From the NCBI GenBank assembly GCA_964478455.1, contig CAYZJD010000176.1, positions 1 to 9,004 of the forward strand: 9,004 bases of DNA. The letters are read 5' to 3'. Below are positions 1 to 4,354 of the stretch, piece after piece; position 1 is the first letter of the stretch; every line of letters starts with the position of its first letter. Source of the DNA: CAYZJD01 sp964478455. GTDB lineage: Bacteria > Acidobacteriota > Terriglobia > Bryobacterales > Bryobacteraceae. Made by a program: the position numbers and the translations under genes. Under the pieces are notes generated by a model. It saw only the letters and a program-made list of their open reading frames with translations. It searched no databases and was not told where the DNA came from.

Positions 1-21
1 AATTTCCGCCGCCTCTGTGTC

Positions 22-85
22 GGAGGGGTCAGACCAAACTGTCCTGAGCGTTTTCTGCGAGTGGACAGTTCTGTCTGACCCCTCC
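22..85. repeat. REP-like imperfect palindrome
   Basis: Arms 22-44 and 63-85 are 23 nt each and match as inverted repeats at 21 of 23 positions; the two mismatches are adjacent, in the middle of the arm. They enclose an 18-nt loop (45-62). Each arm begins or ends with the GGGGTCAGAC / GTCTGACCCC core. Cores of this kind are familiar from intergenic REP elements mobilised by REP-associated (Y1 family) tyrosine transposases. No transposase gene is present here, so mobilisation would have to be in trans. The element lies in a gene-free stretch upstream of the prenyl synthase. No T-tract follows either arm, so it is not a canonical terminator, although the hairpin could stabilise the 3' end of an upstream transcript. 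The palindrome is seen directly; the REP assignment is inferred. Confidence 0.7.
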
Positions 86-113
86 CTAGCCCCCTCGCTC
101 CGCCGCTTTCCCG

Positions 114-119
114 TATAGT
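114..119 (+). promoter_or_regulatory. Possible -10 box upstream of polyprenyl synthase
   Basis: TATAGT matches five of six bases of the sigma70 -10 consensus and lies 48 nt before the start codon at 168. No acceptable -35 hexamer sits 16-18 nt upstream (the bases there are C-rich) and there is no TGn extension. This is the only plausible -10 in the short gap between the palindrome and the gene, and is offered as a weak candidate. Confidence 0.25.
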
Positions 120-167
120 CCGCGGATTGCGGCAGGGACGCGCGGCACAGTAAACTGGGACGTTTCC

Positions 168-1169
168 ATGGAGCTGAGCAACCTCGGCCAGTCTCTGACC
201 GCCAGGGAAATCGCCGAACTCGTGCAGGCGGACCTGGCCCGGGTGGAGCACGAGATCAGCTTGCAGTCCATCTCGTCGGTGGACGCGATCACAACCATCG
301 GCCGCTACTTGCACGCGAGCGGCGGCAAGCGTCTGCGGCCGACGCTCCTGCTGCTGGCTTCCAAGCTCGCCGGCAACGGCGGCGAGAGCGCCATCCGCCT
401 GGCCGCGGTCGTGGAAATGATCCATGCCGCCACCCTCGTGCACGACGACGTGATCGACGTGGCCGAGACGCGCCGCGGCCGGCCTTCCACCAACGTCCTG
501 TTCGGAAACCATACCAGCGTCTTGGCCGGCGACTGGCTCTACATGCAGGCATTTCAGGTCGCCCTCCGCGAGCGAAACTTCCGCGTGCTCGATGTGCTGA
601 TCGCACTGACGCAAATGATGGTCGAGGGCGAACTCCTGCAACTCGAGCGCCTTGGGTCGATCAGCGTCACCGAAGCCGACTACATGGACCTGGTGGACCG
701 GAAAACCGCCAGCTTGTTTGCTGCCTGCGCCCGTCTCGGAGCAATGGTGGCCGGCGCCGAGGAGTCCCTGGAAGAGAGCCTGGGCGAGTACGCGTGGAAC
801 CTGGGCGTGGCGTTCCAGATGGTCGATGATGTGTTGGACTTCACTGCGAGCCAGAGGGTGCTCGGCAAGCCGATCGGCAGCGACTTGCGCGAAGGCAAGG
901 TCACGCTTCCGCTCATCTATGCCCTCGAGGAAGCCAGCGCCGAGGACCGGCGGCTGGTGGAACGCGTGCTTCGCGACGGCAATTACGGCCGGGTTCCCTT
1001 CACAAGGATCCTCGAGATGATGCGGCGCTATCGTGGCCTGGAGCGCGCCATGCAACGCGCTCAACACTTCACTGAAAAGGCCCGCCGGATCATCGGCACA
1101 TTCCCGGAATCAACTCATCAGCGGGCGCTCTATGCCCTGACGGAACTCGTCACCGACAGAGACCACTGA
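168..1169 (+). CDS. ispB: Long-chain polyprenyl diphosphate synthase
   Basis: This is a trans-isoprenyl diphosphate synthase of 333 residues, the usual length. It condenses isopentenyl diphosphate units onto an allylic primer to make the long prenyl chain of quinones (menaquinone in most acidobacteria), acting in the cytosol or at the membrane face. The hallmark motifs are present in order: GGKRLRP (52-58) for IPP binding, the first aspartate-rich motif DDVID (93-97) preceded by His92 and followed by RRGRP (102-106), and the second motif DDVLD (220-224), followed by GSDLREGKVTLPLI (237-250). The small residue (Ala88) five positions before the first DDxxD fits a long-chain rather than a geranylgeranyl product. 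The ATG at 168 has a modest GGGA ribosome site at 157-160, and the N-terminal helix has normal family length. Exact chain length cannot be read from the sequence, so the symbol is by family; hepT/sdsA-type naming is possible. Confidence 0.93.
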   Translation: MELSNLGQSLTAREIAELVQADLARVEHEISLQSISSVDAITTIGRYLHASGGKRLRPTLLLLASKLAGNGGESAIRLAAVVEMIHAATLVHDDVIDVAETRRGRPSTNVLFGNHTSVLAGDWLYMQAFQVALRERNFRVLDVLIALTQMMVEGELLQLERLGSISVTEADYMDLVDRKTASLFAACARLGAMVAGAEESLEESLGEYAWNLGVAFQMVDDVLDFTASQRVLGKPIGSDLREGKVTLPLIYALEEASAEDRRLVERVLRDGNYGRVPFTRILEMMRRYRGLERAMQRAQHFTEKARRIIGTFPESTHQRALYALTELVTDRDH

Positions 1170-1191
1170 AAACGCAGGTCCAGGAGGAACG

Positions 1192-2046
1192 ATGTTGTTA
1201 ACCAGAAGAACGTTCGTGATGGCCGGCGCCGCGGCGGTCGTGGCGCAGTCCCAGCCAAAGAAGCTCGCGGGCTTGAAGATCGGCGTGACCGATTGGAACC
1301 TCCGCCTGACCGCCAGGCTGGAAGCGGTCGCGCTGGCCGCAACCCTCGGCTTCGACGGCGTCGAGATCAGCCTCGGCGCCAAACAGGTGGACGGCAAGCT
1401 CCCGCTCGACAACGCCGAGTTGCAGGCCAAGTACCTCGAAGAACTCCGGAACCACAAGATCGCCGCCGCCGGCACCTGCCTCGACATCTTGCACGTGAAC
1501 TGGCTCAAGAGCGACAAGCTCGGCCAAAAGTGGATTGCCGACGGCATCCCGATCACCAAAAGGCTGAACGCCAACGTCATGCTCCTGCCGTTCTTCGGCA
1601 AGGGTGCGCTGAAGACGCACGAGGAGATGGATTATGTCGGAGACGTGCTCCGCGACCTGGCGCCCGAAGCCGAGAAGGCGGGCGTGGTCCTCGCGCTCGA
1701 AAACACCATCTCCGCCGAGGACAACGTGCGGATCATGGAAAGGGCCAAGTCGAACGCGGTGAAGGTCTACTACGACGTCGGCAACTCAACCAACGGCGGC
1801 TTCGACATCCTCAAGGAGATCCGGTGGCTCGGCCGTGATAGGATCTGCCAGATGCACCTGAAGGATAGGGGGTATCTCGGCGAAGGGAAGATCGACTTCC
1901 CGGCGGTCATCCAAGCCATGGCCGAGATTGACTTCAGGGGCTTCGCCAACCTCGAGACCGGAGCGCCCTCCGGATCCGTGGACAGCGATATGAAGAGGAA
2001 CCTCGCGTTCATCCGGAGCCTGGTGGAGAAGGTCCGTCACGGCTAG
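1192..2046 (+). CDS. Tat-signal TIM-barrel sugar isomerase/epimerase-like protein
   Basis: A 284-residue protein of the AP-endonuclease-2/xylose-isomerase-like TIM-barrel family, whose members isomerise or epimerise sugars and sugar acids using a divalent metal. The N-terminus LTRRTFVMAG (3-12) followed by an Ala/Val stretch to about residue 18 is a twin-arginine signal, so export to the periplasm of a folded, metal-loaded enzyme is likely. Likely metal ligands are Glu170 (LALEN), Asp195 (YYDVGN), His222 (QMHLKD) and Glu255 (NLETG), matching the Glu-Asp-His-Glu set of D-tagatose 3-epimerase-type enzymes; GFDGVEIS (53-60) is the family's beta2 signature. The start is fixed by AGGAGG at 1182-1187. 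The gene begins 22 nt after the prenyl synthase stop, so co-transcription is plausible though no pathway link is evident. Substrate unknown; 2-keto-myo-inositol dehydratase or hydroxypyruvate isomerase relatives are alternatives. Confidence 0.85.
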   Translation: MLLTRRTFVMAGAAAVVAQSQPKKLAGLKIGVTDWNLRLTARLEAVALAATLGFDGVEISLGAKQVDGKLPLDNAELQAKYLEELRNHKIAAAGTCLDILHVNWLKSDKLGQKWIADGIPITKRLNANVMLLPFFGKGALKTHEEMDYVGDVLRDLAPEAEKAGVVLALENTISAEDNVRIMERAKSNAVKVYYDVGNSTNGGFDILKEIRWLGRDRICQMHLKDRGYLGEGKIDFPAVIQAMAEIDFRGFANLETGAPSGSVDSDMKRNLAFIRSLVEKVRHG

Positions 2047-2074
2047 CGGATTGAGCGATGTCCGGCCCGGACCT

Positions 2075-2109
2075 CCCGGTCGCGGGGCAGGTTCCCCACG
2101 GGCTTTCTT
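2075..2109 (+). terminator. Weak terminator-like hairpin after the isomerase gene
   Basis: CCCG (2075-2078) can pair with CGGG (2099-2102), and inside it GGGG (2084-2087) pairs with CCCC (2094-2097) around the loop CAGGTT, with an asymmetric internal loop between the two stems. The pyrimidine run CTTTCTT follows at 2103-2109. It lies 28 nt after the stop of the TIM-barrel gene, the right place for an operon end. The T-run is short and interrupted, so efficiency is doubtful. Confidence 0.4.
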
Positions 2110-2271
2110 GGCAACCTCCTGAGACGCCTCAGCATACTGCTGGTGCCGCCACCCGTCGAAGGTGGCACTCTGCTTGCTCAGAAGTTCGGCCCCCGCGCCC
2201 TCGCTTTTTCCTTTTCTTCGCCAGACTGCTTTCAAGTGCCCGTCATTGGCTCACTTCAACGCCGTTTTCTG

Positions 2272-2300
2272 TTGACTTTCGTCAGCTTTCGGATTACGAT
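2272..2300 (+). promoter_or_regulatory. Sigma70-type promoter for carD-like gene
   Basis: TTGACT at 2272-2277 (five of six) is separated by exactly 17 nt from TACGAT at 2295-2300 (four of six). Initiation would fall near 2307, giving a leader of about 60 nt before the ATG at 2367. The local sequence is clearly more AT-rich than the flanking genes. It probably drives the regulator and the enolase-superfamily gene 13 nt behind it. Confidence 0.6.
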
Positions 2301-2314
2301 CATTCTTCGGCTTT

Positions 2315-2346
2315 ACTGAAGTGTCCTATTAACCTCACTGGAGTGT
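2315..2346 (+). promoter_or_regulatory. Candidate operator: 10-mer direct repeat
   Basis: ACTGAAGTGT (2315-2324) recurs with one mismatch as ACTGGAGTGT (2337-2346), start to start 22 bp, close to two helical turns. Both lie just downstream of the predicted initiation point. The core TGAAGTG also occurs inverted at 2252-2258 (CACTTCA), just upstream of the -35 box. This geometry suits a dimeric DNA-binding protein repressing from the leader, possibly by autoregulation, but 10-mers can recur by chance. Confidence 0.3.
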
Positions 2347-2366
2347 ATGGCTCCGGAAGCGGACGT

Positions 2367-2876
2367 ATGCTCTTTCAAATCGGCGAAAAAGTAGTCTACC
2401 CCAACCACGGCGTCGGAACGATTGAAAACGTCGGCATTCGCTCATTTGGAACCCACGCGGAAAAGTTCTACCTCTTGCGGCTCTCGTGTAACAGCATGAC
2501 CGTGATGGTGCCCTTTTCTCACGTGGACGACATCGGGCTGAGGAAGGTGACTCGCAATGGCGAGATCACCCGGATGCTCGGCTTCCTGGCTGAGGGCCTT
2601 TGCCATTGCAGCCATGATTGGAAGGACCGGTTCAAGGAGAACTCGGAGAAAATGCGGGCTGGCAGCCTGCTCCGGATCGCCGAGGTGCTCAAGAGCTTGC
2701 TCGTGCTCCAAACGGCGAAGCCCCTGTCCTTCCGAGAGAAGAAGATGCTCGACCGCGCGCGGTATATGCTGATCTCCGAACTCGCCACTTCGCGGGGGGT
2801 GTCCGAGCAAACCGCCATCGAGATCCTCCAGAAGACCCTGGCGAAGGCCTCGCTGACGCTGCCGCCGCCGCTGTAG
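2367..2876 (+). CDS. CarD/CdnL-family transcriptional regulator
   Basis: A 169-residue RNA-polymerase-binding regulator of the CarD_CdnL_TRCF family, which stabilises the open promoter complex, typically at rRNA and growth-related promoters. The N-terminal Tudor-like polymerase-interaction domain is seen in FQIGEKVVYPNHGVGTIENV (3-22) through TVMVPFSHVDDIGLRKV (45-61). The C-terminal helical DNA-binding domain runs from about 65 to 160, with DWKDRFKENSEKM (84-96), LLRIAEVLKSL (101-111) and the conserved LSFREKKMLDRARYMLISELA (120-140). Trp85 lies where CarD proteins carry the minor-groove wedge tryptophan (W85 in M. tuberculosis CarD). The frame stays open back to 2058, but that extension resembles no protein and overlaps the promoter. 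The ATG at 2367 starts the domain directly and has GGAAG at 2355-2359, 7 nt away. Confidence 0.88.
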   Translation: MLFQIGEKVVYPNHGVGTIENVGIRSFGTHAEKFYLLRLSCNSMTVMVPFSHVDDIGLRKVTRNGEITRMLGFLAEGLCHCSHDWKDRFKENSEKMRAGSLLRIAEVLKSLLVLQTAKPLSFREKKMLDRARYMLISELATSRGVSEQTAIEILQKTLAKASLTLPPPL

Positions 2877-2889
2877 GGACCGCTCCCCT

Positions 2890-4032
2890 TTGAGAATCAC
2901 CGCGGTCGAAACGATCCACCTTTCCCGCGGTATCACCGTTCACGCGGGGCCGATCCGCTGGCTCTGGGTTCGCATCCACACCGACGCGGGCGTAACGGGA
3001 CTCGGTGAAACCTACCCCAACCCGGATGCCGAGAAGGCTGTGCTCCATCGTGTCCTGGCCCCGGTGCTGCTCGGCCGGAACCCTCTCGATATCGACCTTC
3101 TGTGGCGCGCGATGTTCGAGGCGGTTTCTTACTCCGGTTGGGCCGGCGCTGAGATGCGCGCCATCAGCGCCGTCGACATCGCGCTCTGGGACTTGTTGGG
3201 AAAAGTGACCGGCCAGCCGGTCTGGCAACTGCTTGGGGGCGCATCCAGACAATCCATCCGCATTTACAACACCTGCTATGATCGCGTCGATTTCCTGACG
3301 GAGCCTGTCCGCCTGGCCAGGGAACTGCTCGCCTCCGGAGTCTCCGCGATGAAGATTTGGCCCTTCGACTCCATCGCGCGCGCGACGGCCGGGCACTATA
3401 TCACCGCCGACCAGTTGCGCCGGGGCATGGAACCGCTGCGGCAACTCCGCGAGGAAGTCGGAGACTCGATGGATGTGGCCATGGAGTTCCACGGCTATTG
3501 GAGTCTTCCCTGTGCGATTACAATCGCTCAGGCCCTGGAGCCGCTTAAGCCCATGTGGCTCGAGGAGATGCTGCCCCAGGACAACTTGGCCACGTATCGG
3601 GAGCTGGCCTCAGCCACGCGGCTGCCCTTGTGCCTCAGCGAGCGGCTCATGACCCGTTACCAGTTCCGCGAGTTGCTGGAGAACCGGGCGGCCCGCTTTG
3701 TCATGCCGGACATCTGTTGGTGCGGCGGAATCTCCGAGGCGAAACGCATCGCCGGTATGGCCGAGACGTACTATCTACCGGTCGCTCCGCACAACTGCGG
3801 AGGCCCTGTTCTCCATTTCGCCTCGGCGCACCTGGCTGCCAACCTCACCAACCTCGCTATCCTGGAGACAGTGCGGTTGCACTACCTGGAGGCCTACCGT
3901 GGCCTTATCACCCAGAACTTACTCCCGCAAGATGGCTGTTTGCCGCTGCCCCCGGGACCCGGGCTGGGGGTTGACCTGGATCCGGACATCCTTCAACGGC
4001 CCGATGCGATCATTGAACGCACCGACAGTTAA
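2890..4032 (+). CDS. Mandelate racemase/muconate lactonizing enzyme family protein (enolase superfamily)
   Basis: A 380-residue enolase-superfamily enzyme. Such enzymes abstract a proton alpha to a carboxylate and then racemise, cycloisomerise or dehydrate; acid-sugar dehydration is the most likely role here. The capping domain holds IRWLWVRIHTDAGVTGLGET (22-41) and the signature AVDIALWDLLGKVTGQPVWQLLGG (94-117). Barrel residues: Lys155 in MKIWPFD; metal ligands Glu199 (with His201 in MEFHG), Glu225 (WLEEM) and Glu251 (LSERL); the Asp274 (PDICWCGG) / His301 (APHNCGG) dyad; and Glu326 (LAILET). All expected residues are present, so it should be active. No signal peptide. The TTG start at 2890 gives the usual MRITAVET beginning and has AGGGA at 2875-2879; no nearby in-frame ATG fits. 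It starts 13 nt after the CarD-like stop, suggesting co-transcription. Substrate not determinable. Confidence 0.9.
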   Translation: MRITAVETIHLSRGITVHAGPIRWLWVRIHTDAGVTGLGETYPNPDAEKAVLHRVLAPVLLGRNPLDIDLLWRAMFEAVSYSGWAGAEMRAISAVDIALWDLLGKVTGQPVWQLLGGASRQSIRIYNTCYDRVDFLTEPVRLARELLASGVSAMKIWPFDSIARATAGHYITADQLRRGMEPLRQLREEVGDSMDVAMEFHGYWSLPCAITIAQALEPLKPMWLEEMLPQDNLATYRELASATRLPLCLSERLMTRYQFRELLENRAARFVMPDICWCGGISEAKRIAGMAETYYLPVAPHNCGGPVLHFASAHLAANLTNLAILETVRLHYLEAYRGLITQNLLPQDGCLPLPPGPGLGVDLDPDILQRPDAIIERTDS

Positions 4033-4182
4033 CCCACTGCATTTCCGCTCATTCTATCAATCACCCAAGCAAGAACTAGCCGGCGTAGTACTAGGTCTAT
4101 CCATCGGCAATTCTAGGACATTCTGCCCTTGTTGCCCCGGCATTAACCTTGGTAAACAGGCATATGCTGACCATTGACGGTC
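4033..4182. other. Gene-free spacer after the enolase-superfamily gene
   Basis: The sequence is less GC-rich than its neighbours and encodes no plausible protein. I see no hairpin followed by a T-run that would end the upstream transcript, and no recognisable RNA. Only trivial features are present, such as the palindrome AGTACT and a short GACC/GGTC inverted repeat near 4169-4182. The remaining half of this gap holds the promoter and leader described separately. Confidence 0.6.
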
Positions 4183-4211
4183 TTGATTGTGGACGCAAAA
4201 GGCCCTTAAAT
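4183..4211 (+). promoter_or_regulatory. Candidate promoter of the zinc-finger/TPR operon
   Basis: TTGATT (4183-4188) and TTAAAT (4206-4211) are spaced exactly 17 nt apart. Each matches four of six consensus bases, and both lie in a locally AT-richer stretch. Initiation would be near 4218, leaving a leader of about 137 nt before the ATG at 4355. The spacing is ideal but the hexamers are moderate. Confidence 0.4.
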
Positions 4212-4232
4212 GGTGCTCAACGATGAAGAGGC

Positions 4233-4323
4233 GCCGCAACCCGTGCGGAAGTCTATCTGCGGCACGGGGATGCGTGTGCAATGGGACTCCATTGCCGAAG
4301 AGCCTCCTGAAGGCTCTTGCGGC
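4233..4323 (+). other. Structured 5' leader with three consecutive stem-loops
   Basis: Three stems follow each other. CCCGTGC (4240-4246) pairs with GCACGGG (4262-4268). GCAATGG (4278-4284) pairs with CCATTGC (4289-4295) around a GACT tetraloop. AAGAGCCT (4298-4305) pairs with AGGCTCTT (4311-4318) around CCTGA, extended by GCCG (4294-4297) with CGGC (4320-4323) across a single bulged G. Stem 1 competes with an alternative pairing GCCGCA (4233-4238) / TGCGGC (4258-4263), and stems 2 and 3 share 4294-4295, so switching is conceivable. There is no T-run after stem 3, so it is not a simple terminator. I do not recognise a known riboswitch class. Confidence 0.5.
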
Positions 4324-4354
4324 TGTTGTCTGCCAGGGCGAGTGAGCGAGCGGC

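Noticed and set aside
2119..2132. Small hairpin CTGAG-ACGC-CTCAG as terminator
   Set aside because: A five-pair stem with no following T-run; the hairpin at 2075-2109 is the better candidate.
2689..3492. Minus-strand frame of 267 codons across the CarD-like and enolase-superfamily genes
   Set aside because: It spans two well-supported plus-strand genes with complete catalytic and structural motifs, and its product has no recognisable features.
4191..4211. GGACGCAAA segment resembling part of a GEMM-I (cyclic di-GMP) riboswitch
   Set aside because: Only this short string matches. The expected AGGGCAAACC stretch, tetraloop stem and receptor stem are not found at the right places. A covariance-model search would settle it.
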